Shown here: positions 1 to 6,944 of the stretch, in pieces | How the letters are laid out: every line of letters begins with the position of its first letter | How positions within the stretch are numbered: position 1 is the stretch's first letter | DNA from: Alphaproteobacteria bacterium | Lineage (GTDB): Bacteria; Pseudomonadota; Alphaproteobacteria; RF32; CAG-239 | NCBI GenBank assembly: GCA_017963715.1 | Contig: JAGCTK010000047.1 | Location: forward strand, 1-9,400 | Length of the DNA stretch: 9,400 nt | Reading direction: 5' to 3' | Program-made: the position numbers and the translations under genes | The notes under the pieces: generated by a model | Databases searched by the model: none | The model's input: only the letters and a program-made list of their open reading frames with translations | Told to the model about the DNA's origin: nothing

Positions 1-2
1 CA

Positions 3-455
3 AAGCACTTGATGGGTTGTGTGCCTTATTTTTATAAAAAAGGCTTTTTGGATGAGGCGGCTTACTGCTATTTTTTGTTGGGTGAGATGTATCGTCTGAC
101 GCAAACATATGATGTGGCGGAAATGTTGTTTGATCAGGCATTAAAAATTTACCATAAAGTGGAAAATGATTGCGGAATTGCCTTAATGCACCTTGTCAAA
201 GGTATATTGTTGCTTGAGGAAAAACGTTTTAATGAGGCCAAAGACTGTTTGTCGGAGGCTGAAAAACTCTATCAATACAACGGTGATGAAAAGGCTTTGG
301 CAGATGTGCTTTATTTTTTGACTTTGGCGTATCAGGGCCAAAACGATACGAAAAAGGCTCAAGCCACGTTCAAAAAATTGAAACGGCATATCAAAGAACA
401 TCATTTATCTTTTTTGTATGCAGAGGCGGACAAACCGAGCAATCCAACGCTCTGA
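3..455 (+). CDS. TPR-repeat protein, 3' part only (gene runs off the left edge)
   Basis: The frame is open to the left edge, so this is the C-terminal part of a longer protein; the TTG at 9 and ATG at 12 are unlikely to be the true start. Counted from position 9, three tetratricopeptide repeats are visible at about residues 18-51, 58-91 and 98-131. Each has the expected small residues at repeat positions 8, 20 and 27 (for example G25, A37, A44 and G65, A77, A84). TPR arrays form helical scaffolds for protein-protein binding. No catalytic domain is visible in this part, so the partner and role are unknown. The tail after the last repeat is short and polar. The next gene has its own promoter, so the two are probably separate transcription units. 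The TPR call is firm; the function is not assignable. Confidence 0.8.
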   Translation, partial: KHLMGCVPYFYKKGFLDEAAYCYFLLGEMYRLTQTYDVAEMLFDQALKIYHKVENDCGIALMHLVKGILLLEEKRFNEAKDCLSEAEKLYQYNGDEKALADVLYFLTLAYQGQNDTKKAQATFKKLKRHIKEHHLSFLYAEADKPSNPTL

Positions 456-473
456 CAGAGTTGCGTTCTTTTG
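446..473 (+). terminator. Weak hairpin at the end of the TPR gene
   Basis: AACG (446-449) plus CTCT (450-453) can pair with AGAG (457-460) plus CGTT (464-467), leaving a 3-nt loop and a 3-nt bulge on the right side. It spans the TGA stop and is followed by CTTTTG. The stem is interrupted and the T-run is short, so this is at best a weak terminator. Confidence 0.3.
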
Positions 474-482
474 AAATATAAC

Positions 483-511
483 TTTACAATATCTCAGATG
501 TTTTATATAGT
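483..511 (+). promoter_or_regulatory. Sigma-70-type promoter for the phosphoethanolamine-transferase-like gene
   Basis: TTTACA (483-488) and TATAGT (506-511) each match the consensus hexamer at 5 of 6 positions and are separated by exactly 17 bp. Transcription would begin near 518, giving a leader of about 25 nt. AAGGA at 532-536 is a well-placed ribosome binding site for the ATG at 543. Confidence 0.6.
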
Positions 512-542
512 CACCTTGATGCAACAATCATAAGGAAATAAA

Positions 543-2312
543 ATGCTTTATAAGGCTTACTTGCGCACCTTTTTGATATATCTCGGATTTTTTGCCGGTT
601 ATGTGCTTGTTATGCTGTCGGCCAGACTTTTAACTACCGAACATTTGGCTTTGAGCGAAGATTGGGGGTATGTTGCCGTATTTGGCCTATTGTTTACATC
701 TGTTGCGGGTTTTGTTCGTCCGTGTCGGAAAATGTGGAGCCTCTTTTTGTTATATATCATTTTGTACTTAGCGGCGGCGCTGACAAAAAGGTGGAACGGT
801 ATGATTTTATCGGAACGTGAGATTGTGCATACGCTTTGTTTGGCTACTTTTTTATATGCTTTTGTTGCAATACTGATGGGTGCGGCCGAATACATCAAAT
901 CCAAAATATTAAAGGCAATAGGCATTGTGTTGTATGTTGTCACGCTTTTGATGCCGATGGTGATGATATTTTATTTTGTACTCAACAAGGCTGTGTTTTC
1001 GGCTGATATCGCATTGACGCTTTTCCAGACCAATTCGGCCGAAATCATTGCTTATCTTCAAGACCAAAATTGTGTTTTGTGGCTTGTGGCATCTTTGGCT
1101 GTCATCGGTTTGGTCGGTGGACTGATTTACTTTTTTGCCGGGCTCAAATATGATGCACGGTTTTTCAAGACGGTATGGGTGTTAAGTGTTGCGGTGTTTG
1201 TGTGGTCTGGACTAAAAGTGTTTCCGAAAATCAATGTCAATTTTGCCTATCACATCTCATATCATGTATATGAAACCTTAAAAACTTTTGCTCTGTATGA
1301 AAAAAGCACGAATGAACGCTTGACTCAAATTGAGGCATTGCGCGGGCAGGTGAGTTCGGCATATCAAAAAGGTATTTTTGTCTTGGCCATCGGCGAATCG
1401 CAAACGCGTGACCATATGAGTGCGTATGGATATGACCGCCAAACAACGCCGTGGCTTGATGATATCAAAAAAAATCAAAATGTCATCTTGTTTGATCAGG
1501 CATATTCCAATCATACACATACCGTTCCGACTTTGAGTTATGCTTTAAGTTCACAAGATCAATATCATGACAAAACTTCGGATCAGGCATTATCTTTGAT
1601 TGAGATTGCAAAAGCGGCAGGTTTCCATGTGTATTGGATATCCAATCAGCCCAAAGACAGTATTTTTGTTACGCCGCTGACGGTCATGGCCTCGCTGGCT
1701 GACAAACAGATTTGGCTTAATGGATCCGTTGGCGATAAAATGTCGACCGAATATTATGATGGAAAATTGGTCGATGTTCTGCAATATCTGAAACCGGCTG
1801 AAAAATCGTTGATTATTTTGCACTTCATGGGCTCGCACGGTGCTTATCGTGACAGATATCCGGCCAAATTTGATGTTTTTAAAAGCCAAAATAAATTTGT
1901 GGACGCTTATGATAACAGTATTTTATATACGGATTTTGTGTTGCAATCAATTGCGGAGACTTTAGAACATAATGAAAACTTTAAGGCGCTTGTCTATTTT
2001 TCCGACCATGGCGATGACGCCGACCATAAACGCGGTCACGAAAGTTCACGTTTTACATATGAGATGAGCCGCATTCCGCTGTTGATTGTGGCATCCGACG
2101 AGTTGGCAAGTGAGGATCATTTTAAAACACTGCAAGCACAAAAGCATGTGATTTTTACCAATGATCTGATTTATGATTTGATGCTTGATTTGATGCAAAT
2201 CAAGGGTGTGCAAAAAGACGAAGCCTACAGTTTGACCGGCGGACATTATATACTCAATCGTGATAACGCTTTGACGCTTCACGGGCAAAAAGCCTTGAAA
2301 GACGAAAACTAA
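543..2312 (+). CDS. Inner-membrane phosphoethanolamine-transferase-like protein (sulfatase fold; EptA/CptA/MCR superfamily)
   Basis: About seven hydrophobic segments (residues ~9-29, 43-59, 65-80, 97-117, 124-147, 178-199, 210-226) precede a large soluble domain with alkaline-phosphatase/sulfatase motifs. G284-E285-S286 matches the 'GE' zinc ligand (E246 in MCR-1). HTHTVP at 324-329 holds the presumed nucleophile; T325 lies 40 residues after E285, as in EptA. H427-FMGSHG-433 and S487-DHG-490 supply further site residues, including the D488/H489 zinc pair, and H499 follows. Family members move phosphoethanolamine from phosphatidylethanolamine to lipid A, LPS core or other surface glycans. The substrate here cannot be read from sequence. 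Length (589 aa) is normal to slightly long. Unlike EptA and MCR enzymes, the soluble domain has no cysteine; the only three (C61, C99, C177) are in the membrane part. The stop overlaps the convergent dsbD-like gene by 4 bp. Confidence 0.85.
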   Translation: MLYKAYLRTFLIYLGFFAGYVLVMLSARLLTTEHLALSEDWGYVAVFGLLFTSVAGFVRPCRKMWSLFLLYIILYLAAALTKRWNGMILSEREIVHTLCLATFLYAFVAILMGAAEYIKSKILKAIGIVLYVVTLLMPMVMIFYFVLNKAVFSADIALTLFQTNSAEIIAYLQDQNCVLWLVASLAVIGLVGGLIYFFAGLKYDARFFKTVWVLSVAVFVWSGLKVFPKINVNFAYHISYHVYETLKTFALYEKSTNERLTQIEALRGQVSSAYQKGIFVLAIGESQTRDHMSAYGYDRQTTPWLDDIKKNQNVILFDQAYSNHTHTVPTLSYALSSQDQYHDKTSDQALSLIEIAKAAGFHVYWISNQPKDSIFVTPLTVMASLADKQIWLNGSVGDKMSTEYYDGKLVDVLQYLKPAEKSLIILHFMGSHGAYRDRYPAKFDVFKSQNKFVDAYDNSILYTDFVLQSIAETLEHNENFKALVYFSDHGDDADHKRGHESSRFTYEMSRIPLLIVASDELASEDHFKTLQAQKHVIFTNDLIYDLMLDLMQIKGVQKDEAYSLTGGHYILNRDNALTLHGQKALKDEN

Positions 2313-4051
2313 TTTTTAGTCTGGCTGATGACGGACGTCACATTGTCGGTTGTTAAAATGGTCGGCAAAATGACATATTGCGGTGTGTCTTTTGCATAAA
2401 AGACATAAAGCGGAATACTGCTTCGGCCGTACTTTTTCAAGGCTTCAAAGATATGTGAGTCTTTGTTGGTCCAATCGGCCTTAAAAAGTTTGATGCCATT
2501 TCGGCGGGCAAATTCTAAAAATTCATCCGAATTTAAAACCGTGTGCTCGTTGACAAGACAGGTCAGACACCATTTGGCGCTGAAATCAATGAAGACCGGA
2601 TCCCCCTGTGCAATTGCAGCCTCAATGTCGTCTTCACGATAAGGCGACCAGGCATCTGTATGTGTGTGGTCAAAAATTTGATAACATAAAACCCATAAAA
2701 GCCATATCAGTGTCAAAACAATCGGCACACTCAAAATATACTTCACACGGCGCATCCAACGTCCGGGTTTGGGCAACAGTTTTTTGACGATAAAGGGAAA
2801 CATCTCAAGGGCTGCAAAGGGCAAAGCGTATCCGAGACTTAAAAATAAAAAGACCGGAAAATAAACGGCGGCGCGTTCGAATAACGCATATCCGACGGCA
2901 GCGCCCATAAAGGGTCCCGTGCACGGGCTGGCAATCAGCACGGCAAAAAATCCCGTTAAAAAAGAATTGAGCGACGAAACTTTGTGTATTTTGGCACCAA
3001 ATGGCAGATGAAAATGTATCAATTCGAGCGACTGCAATAAAATGATTCCAAAGAGTATCATCATAAACACAACAAAAGCGGGCGATTGAAGTTGAAAACC
3101 CCAACCGAGTGCGGCGCCCGTTGATTTTAAGATATATAAAATGCCGGCAATCAATAAAAATGATGCGACGACGCCCAAAGTATAGAACAATGCTCTGAGG
3201 TATCTTCCTTTTTTAAAGCGAGAATCGTTGACCATTTGGATGGCTTTGAGACTTAAAACGGGAAAAACACAGGGCATCAAATTGAGCAACAAACCGGCGC
3301 AAAAAGCGGTGAGCAAAATAAAAATGAGGTTAGGCTTTTTGGGGGTAATATCAAAGGTATAAGAGCCGTTTTGCGAGATAAAAAGGCCGCTTTGGGGAAT
3401 AGCGTCAATACCGTCGGTCCGAATATTCAAAAGGCTTTTGCCGTGTTCAAAACGCAAGATTTGCTCGGCATCTGCATTAAATACGTGTTGTGTCGGGATA
3501 AAATAAGTGTCGTCGGGGAGTTTGGCCTTTGTTGTCAAAATCAAATCCTGACCGCTTTGTGATATAAAAACTTTTTCTTTGAAAGGCAAAGGAAATGTCA
3601 GCAATGCCTGTTGATAATTCTGCGGTGATATTTCCAAGAGTTTGGAAAACAAAACTTCAACTTCTTCCGGCTCGCAATAATCTTTGCAGGCTGTCCATGA
3701 AATGCGAATGGCGGCATTGTCTGAAATATCGGAATATGCAAATAAATAACAGGCCGCTTTACCATAGCCGTATTGGGTGATGATATCTTCATACAAAAAT
3801 TTTTCGGGCGCGCTTTGATTGAGAAGATCGGCACTCATATTTTCAAATTCAAAACTTGTCGGTACACCGGCATCTCCCGCATTTTGGTATGAAATATGCC
3901 AACCGTCTTTGAGGTTAAAACAAGCAAGCATTTGATTGTTCATTGTCAAGCCGATGTCGAGGCTTAATTTGTCGTTTTCAAAATAAGGCTGCGCGGCCTG
4001 CGCATTGAAGGCCACCAGTCCAAATAACAAAAAAAATAAAATCTTTTTCAA
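2309..4051 (-). CDS. dsbD: Thiol:disulfide interchange protein, DsbD/ScsB type
   Basis: The layout is three-part. A signal peptide (residues 1-20, MKKILFFLLF start, AQA-A end) leads to a periplasmic domain with 'GWHISYQNAGDAGVP' (50-64), which resembles the ScsB form of DsbD, and a cysteine pair C122/C126. The membrane domain (~240-460) carries the CcdA-like motifs NLMPCVFP (C261) and ASPCTGP (C377). A C-terminal thioredoxin domain has WCLTC (C495, C498) and a cis-proline at P547. DsbD proteins pass electrons from cytoplasmic thioredoxin through the membrane cysteine pair to the periplasmic domains, keeping periplasmic partners reduced. All expected cysteines are present. The start is TTG, which places the signal peptide correctly; only a weak AGG lies 9 nt upstream and no ATG alternative exists nearby. 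At 580 aa it is near DsbD size. The partner proteins are not in the window. Confidence 0.92.
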   Translation of the reverse strand: MKKILFFLLFGLVAFNAQAAQPYFENDKLSLDIGLTMNNQMLACFNLKDGWHISYQNAGDAGVPTSFEFENMSADLLNQSAPEKFLYEDIITQYGYGKAACYLFAYSDISDNAAIRISWTACKDYCEPEEVEVLFSKLLEISPQNYQQALLTFPLPFKEKVFISQSGQDLILTTKAKLPDDTYFIPTQHVFNADAEQILRFEHGKSLLNIRTDGIDAIPQSGLFISQNGSYTFDITPKKPNLIFILLTAFCAGLLLNLMPCVFPVLSLKAIQMVNDSRFKKGRYLRALFYTLGVVASFLLIAGILYILKSTGAALGWGFQLQSPAFVVFMMILFGIILLQSLELIHFHLPFGAKIHKVSSLNSFLTGFFAVLIASPCTGPFMGAAVGYALFERAAVYFPVFLFLSLGYALPFAALEMFPFIVKKLLPKPGRWMRRVKYILSVPIVLTLIWLLWVLCYQIFDHTHTDAWSPYREDDIEAAIAQGDPVFIDFSAKWCLTCLVNEHTVLNSDEFLEFARRNGIKLFKADWTNKDSHIFEALKKYGRSSIPLYVFYAKDTPQYVILPTILTTDNVTSVISQTKN

Positions 4052-4085
4052 AATTTATAACCTGTTTTATCCGTTTTCAGTTGCT

Positions 4086-4113
4086 AAGATAATTCATAAA
4101 ACCGATACGTCAA
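4086..4113 (-). promoter_or_regulatory. Promoter for the dsbD-like gene
   Basis: Reading the minus strand, TTGACG (4113-4108) and TATCTT (4091-4086) are separated by 16 bp. Transcription would start near 4079, about 28 nt before the TTG start codon. The -35 box matches consensus at 5 of 6 positions and the -10 box at 4 of 6. Confidence 0.55.
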
Positions 4114-4130
4114 GAAGTAAAGCAAAAACG

Positions 4131-4172
4131 CAAATATTTTGTAAAAAAATTGGTTGTTATAACAAATATTTT
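4131..4172. repeat. Possible operator region: 12-bp palindrome flanked by a 10-bp direct repeat
   Basis: TTGTTATAACAA at 4154-4165 is a perfect 12-bp palindrome. CAAATATTTT occurs at 4131-4140 and again at 4163-4172, 32 bp apart (about three helical turns). The block lies between the divergent dsbD and pilin promoters, about 40 bp upstream of the dsbD -35 box. The region is very AT-rich, so chance repeats are possible and no binding protein is known. Confidence 0.35.
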
Positions 4173-4241
4173 TCGATAAATTTCGCAAAAACACACATAA
4201 TGGAATGGTATTTATTTTTTTAGACTATATCAAAAGACATA

Positions 4242-4270
4242 TTGACATCTAAAAATAAAACCGATAAGAT
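4242..4270 (+). promoter_or_regulatory. Promoter for the pilin-like gene
   Basis: TTGACA (4242-4247) is a perfect -35 box, followed after 17 bp by TAAGAT (4265-4270), a 4-of-6 match to the -10 consensus. Transcription would begin near 4277, leaving a 37-nt leader. This placement argues against a longer reading frame starting at the TTG of 4242, because that codon is inside the -35 box. Confidence 0.65.
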
Positions 4271-4313
4271 GAAAAAAAATGAGTTAAACCTTTCTAATTT
4301 TTGGAGAAGAAAC

Positions 4314-4805
4314 ATGAAAATAAATCAAAAAGGGCGTTCTATGATTGAGATGCTTGGTGTTTTGGCTATTATCGGTGTTTTGTCAGCCGCCGGCTTGATC
4401 GGTTATCAAAAAGCGATGATGAAACATAAGGCCAATAAGACAATCAATCAGATGGCGACGATTATTAATAACATTCATAATGCATTTGCCAATATGGCCG
4501 CTTCGCAACACCCCTATGCAAATATGGGTGGTACTGACGCAGCAGAAGCAACTCAAAAAATGATTGCCTTAAATGTGTTTCCGGATGAAATGGTCAGAAC
4601 TGAAAGTGGTGTCAAAAAAGTTTATAACGTCTATCAAGGTGAAGTGACAGTTACGTTTACGGCTGATGGTGATTCTTTTAATCTTGATTTTCAAAACTTG
4701 CCTAAAGATGTCGCTATTGCCATCGGTACAATCGATTGGGGTACGTCAGATGCGAGCGGTTTGCAAGAAGTTTCAATCGGCGACGAAACAACATCTAATC
4801 CGTAA
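4314..4805 (+). CDS. Type IV pilin-like protein (PilS-like C-terminal region)
   Basis: 163 aa. The ATG at 4314 is preceded by GGAG at 4303-4306 (7-nt spacing), so the shorter start is preferred over an upstream TTG. The N-terminus is a class III (prepilin) signal: a short basic leader MKINQKG, predicted cleavage after G7, glutamate at mature position +5 (E12), then a hydrophobic helix to about residue 30. PilD-type peptidases cut such leaders and the helix packs into a pilus or pseudopilus. Mature position +1 would be Arg, where Phe or Met is usual. The C-terminal part (ALNVFPDEMV, then GEVTVTF and NLPKDVAIAI) resembles type IVb PilS-like pilins; this comparison is from memory. There is no cysteine, so no disulfide-bounded D-region. 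It stands alone between its own promoter and terminator, with no pilus assembly gene nearby. Which filament it serves is unknown. Confidence 0.82.
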   Translation: MKINQKGRSMIEMLGVLAIIGVLSAAGLIGYQKAMMKHKANKTINQMATIINNIHNAFANMAASQHPYANMGGTDAAEATQKMIALNVFPDEMVRTESGVKKVYNVYQGEVTVTFTADGDSFNLDFQNLPKDVAIAIGTIDWGTSDASGLQEVSIGDETTSNP

Positions 4806-4821
4806 TATAGAGAGGAAGTAT

Positions 4822-4852
4822 AAAAAAGGCCCGATTCGACGGGCCTTTTTTT
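4822..4852. terminator. Strong bidirectional intrinsic terminator (pilin / sppA)
   Basis: GGCCCG (4828-4833) pairs with CGGGCC (4840-4845) around the loop ATTCGA. Six A residues lie on the left and seven T residues on the right, so the hairpin is followed by a U-run on both strands. It ends the pilin-like gene (stop at 4805) and the convergent sppA (stop at 4868-4870). Confidence 0.92.
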
Positions 4853-4867
4853 GTGGTGTTTACCAAA

Positions 4868-6631
4868 TTACATCTTAACAATAAACGGCGGTAAAATCGC
4901 GTTGCCATTCAAACGGTTGAGTACTTTGACGTCATCAAATTCCTGCAGGGCTTTCATCAAAGGAAGATTGCCGCCGCTTTCACTGAAGCGTGTCAGTTTT
5001 TCTTGCAGGGTTTCACGTCTCGGATAATAGGTGAGGATAAACTTTTGGCTTGAATCGATGCCGGCCAAATTTTTGGCTTTGACAAGTGCGTGTTGCAAAC
5101 CGCCCAGTTCATCAACCAAATGCAATTGTTGTGCCGCACGTCCGAGCCAGACACGTCCGCGTGCAATTTTATCCATCTCGGCCATATCAATATGGCGTGC
5201 TTTGGCCACTTTTGCGGTAAAGTCTTGATAAATGTCATCCAGCGATTTTTCAAATACGGCCTTTTCGGAATTGGACAATGTGTGATGAATGCTTAAAATA
5301 CCGGCATTTTGGCCGAATTTGACTTGTGCCCAGTTGATATCAAGTTTGTCCATTAACCCGTTCACCACAAATTTGCCGCCCAAGACGCCGATAGAGCCCG
5401 TGATGGTGGCGGGATCTGCAAAAAGATAATCACCGGCAAGCGAGATAAAATATCCGCCGGATGCGGCATACGAGCCCATCGAGACCACAACCGGAATATT
5501 CTTTTGAGCCTTAAAATCTTCTACAGCAGCGCGGATTTCATCAGAGGCTGTATAACTGCCGCCGGGGCTGTTGATACGCAAAACAAGAGCCTTTAAGTTG
5601 GGGCGCTTTTTGAGTTCTTCAAGTTGTGCCAACACGGTTTCGGAGCCGATGACGGCTTCACGCAGAGGAGTTTGCGTGCTTTCGCCGCTGTCAATGATAC
5701 CCTCTAAAACCCAAAAGGCCACTTCGGGCAAACGATCGTCATCACGCTCGCCGATGTGCGACATATAATCTGCCATGTCATAGGGTTCGGCCGAATATTG
5801 TTTTTGAAGCATATCGTTTAGTTGATACCGATAGCCGATATGGTCAATGAGACCGACTGTTAAGGCATCATCTGCAAAAATCGGGGCTTGATCAATGAGT
5901 TTTGTGATTTTTTCGCTGTCCAAATGTCTGTTTTGAGCCATCATTGCGGTCAATTCATCATAAAAGCCACGGCCGAGATTCTCGATTTCTGCCTTGTATG
6001 CCGGTGTGAAATCGGCGTTCATCAACGATGACATTGCGGTTTTATATTCATAACGGGTATAAAATTCGGGTGTGACACCGATTTTTTGCAAAATATTTTT
6101 GAAAAACGGCACTTCGATATTGACGCCCGTCATGCCGATATGCCCGTGCGGCTGAAGCCAAATTTCATCAAACAATGTGGCAAAGGCATATTCTTTTGTG
6201 CCTTGGCCGAATGAGCCCATCGTGCTTGAAAACAGGTATGTTTTTTTGCCTTGAGACTTAAAATATGTTAAGGCTTCGGATATGTCTTGAATTTGCGCCA
6301 AATCAAGCGAGGTGATATTGAGCGTGGCGCTTAAAGCCTTGACGCGATCATCGGTTGCGGCAAAATTGATGGCACGAACCAAATCAAACACGCCGTAAAC
6401 GGACTGGTCCATAAATTCGGCTACAAAATCATCTTGACGCACTTCGGCATAAGCGGTGTCTAAATCAAGTTCCAAAATTGCACTTTTGGGCATCGCGGCC
6501 AGTTTTGACTTTGGGCTCATCAGGCTCAAAACACCCAAGAGCATCAAAATAAAAATCAGGCCAAAGCCGGCAAATGCATAAACAATTGTTTTGCCAATCA
6601 GCCTCAAGGCCTTGTGTTGTTTGTGTTCCAT
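4868..6631 (-). CDS. sppA: Signal peptide peptidase SppA, long (67K) form
   Basis: SppA is an inner-membrane serine protease facing the periplasm that degrades signal peptides left after secretion. An uncleaved anchor helix (residues ~13-37) follows a basic N-terminus. Two tandem crotonase-like peptidase S49 halves follow. The N-terminal half carries the general-base lysine in Y194-EYKTAM (K197), matching E. coli K209. The C-terminal half carries RINSPGGS (352-359), the substrate-side loop, and MGSYAASGGY (385-394), whose S391 matches the E. coli nucleophile S409. At 587 aa with both halves it is the long, Lys/Ser-dyad form, not the short SohB/SppA36K type. The ATG is preceded by AGAGG at 6643-6639 with 7-nt spacing, and a separate promoter lies just upstream. 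It converges on the pilin-like gene and shares its terminator. No defect is visible. Confidence 0.95.
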   Translation of the reverse strand: MEHKQHKALRLIGKTIVYAFAGFGLIFILMLLGVLSLMSPKSKLAAMPKSAILELDLDTAYAEVRQDDFVAEFMDQSVYGVFDLVRAINFAATDDRVKALSATLNITSLDLAQIQDISEALTYFKSQGKKTYLFSSTMGSFGQGTKEYAFATLFDEIWLQPHGHIGMTGVNIEVPFFKNILQKIGVTPEFYTRYEYKTAMSSLMNADFTPAYKAEIENLGRGFYDELTAMMAQNRHLDSEKITKLIDQAPIFADDALTVGLIDHIGYRYQLNDMLQKQYSAEPYDMADYMSHIGERDDDRLPEVAFWVLEGIIDSGESTQTPLREAVIGSETVLAQLEELKKRPNLKALVLRINSPGGSYTASDEIRAAVEDFKAQKNIPVVVSMGSYAASGGYFISLAGDYLFADPATITGSIGVLGGKFVVNGLMDKLDINWAQVKFGQNAGILSIHHTLSNSEKAVFEKSLDDIYQDFTAKVAKARHIDMAEMDKIARGRVWLGRAAQQLHLVDELGGLQHALVKAKNLAGIDSSQKFILTYYPRRETLQEKLTRFSESGGNLPLMKALQEFDDVKVLNRLNGNAILPPFIVKM

Positions 6632-6667
6632 AAAAAAACCTCTGTTGTCAAATCATACTTTTTACCT

Positions 6668-6696
6668 AAGATAAAACGCTTCAAAGGCAAAAACAA
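6668..6696 (-). promoter_or_regulatory. Promoter for sppA
   Basis: On the minus strand, TTGTTT (6696-6691) and TATCTT (6673-6668) are 17 bp apart, giving a start near 6661 and a leader of about 30 nt. The -35 box is weak (3 of 6). It lies downstream of the terminator at 6719-6750, so sppA probably does not depend on read-through. Confidence 0.42.
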
Positions 6697-6718
6697 GGTT
6701 TTTCAAAAATTTACGGAC

Positions 6719-6750
6719 AATAAAAGAGAGGAAAACATTTTTCCTCTCTT
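6719..6750 (-). terminator. Intrinsic terminator, minus strand
   Basis: The 12-bp perfect inverted repeat AAGAGAGGAAAA (6724-6735) and TTTTCCTCTCTT (6739-6750) has a 3-nt loop. On the minus strand it is followed by TT-ATT (the last stem bases extend the run to TTTT). On the plus strand it is followed by AAAATG, with no U-run, so it acts leftward. It ends the candidate RNA at 6719-6884, or a long LRR-gene transcript. Confidence 0.7.
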
Positions 6751-6884
6751 AAAATGACCTTATGCGCGGAGTGTTACAATCGAATTTAGATAGAAAATAA
6801 CACGTGCAATCACAAGGAACCTTTTTGTCCGCGTATCATGATTTGAAAGCTAAATTCTATCTTAAACCATAACGCGCCGGAACA
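6719..6884 (-). ncRNA. Candidate sRNA or structured 3' UTR between the LRR gene and sppA
   Basis: This fills most of a 310-bp gap that has no convincing reading frame. A promoter-like pair lies at 6891-6918 and a terminator at 6719-6750, predicting an RNA of about 165 nt. Visible pairings are CGCGGA (6833-6828) with TCCGCG (6770-6765), next to GTGTTA (6803-6798) with TAACAC (6776-6771). Two competing 8-bp pairings link 6782-6789 with 6850-6857 and 6788-6795 with 6855-6862. These cannot all form at once. I do not recognise a known RNA family. It could instead be the 3' UTR of the LRR mRNA, since the hairpin at that gene's stop lacks a U-run. Confidence 0.42.
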
Positions 6885-6890
6885 TTAAAC

Positions 6891-6918
6891 AAGATAAACC
6901 TCAAAACATTTTTTTCAA
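6891..6918 (-). promoter_or_regulatory. Promoter-like pair for the candidate sRNA
   Basis: On the minus strand TTGAAA (6918-6913) and TATCTT (6896-6891) are separated by 16 bp, with predicted start near 6884. The -10 hexamer is identical to those proposed for dsbD and sppA. The region is AT-rich, which raises the chance of a false match. Confidence 0.4.
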
Positions 6919-6920
6919 GG

Positions 6921-6944
6921 TAGCCTCAACCAAAGGCGAGGCTA
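6921..6944 (-). other. Hairpin over the LRR gene stop codon
   Basis: TAGCCTC (6921-6927) and GAGGCTA (6938-6944) form a 7-bp stem around a 10-nt loop. The stem contains the TAG stop of the LRR gene. On the minus strand it is followed by CCTTGAAAA, so it lacks the U-run of an intrinsic terminator. It may protect the 3' end or terminate only weakly. Confidence 0.4.

Noticed and set aside
4005..4223. 72-codon plus-strand reading frame across the dsbD start and promoter
   Set aside because: It is Lys/Asn/Phe/Ile-rich from AT-rich DNA, overlaps the dsbD signal peptide and promoter, and has no recognisable domain.
4242..4313. A 24-codon N-terminal extension of the pilin-like gene starting at TTG 4242
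   Set aside because: The TTG lies inside a perfect TTGACA -35 box, and the ATG at 4314 has a well-spaced GGAG and gives a normal prepilin leader.
6764..6834. tRNA-like outline: a 7-bp terminal stem about 71 nt apart
   Set aside because: No T-arm, anticodon arm or D-arm fits on either strand, and the stem needs a wobble pair on the plus strand and has a mismatch on the minus strand.
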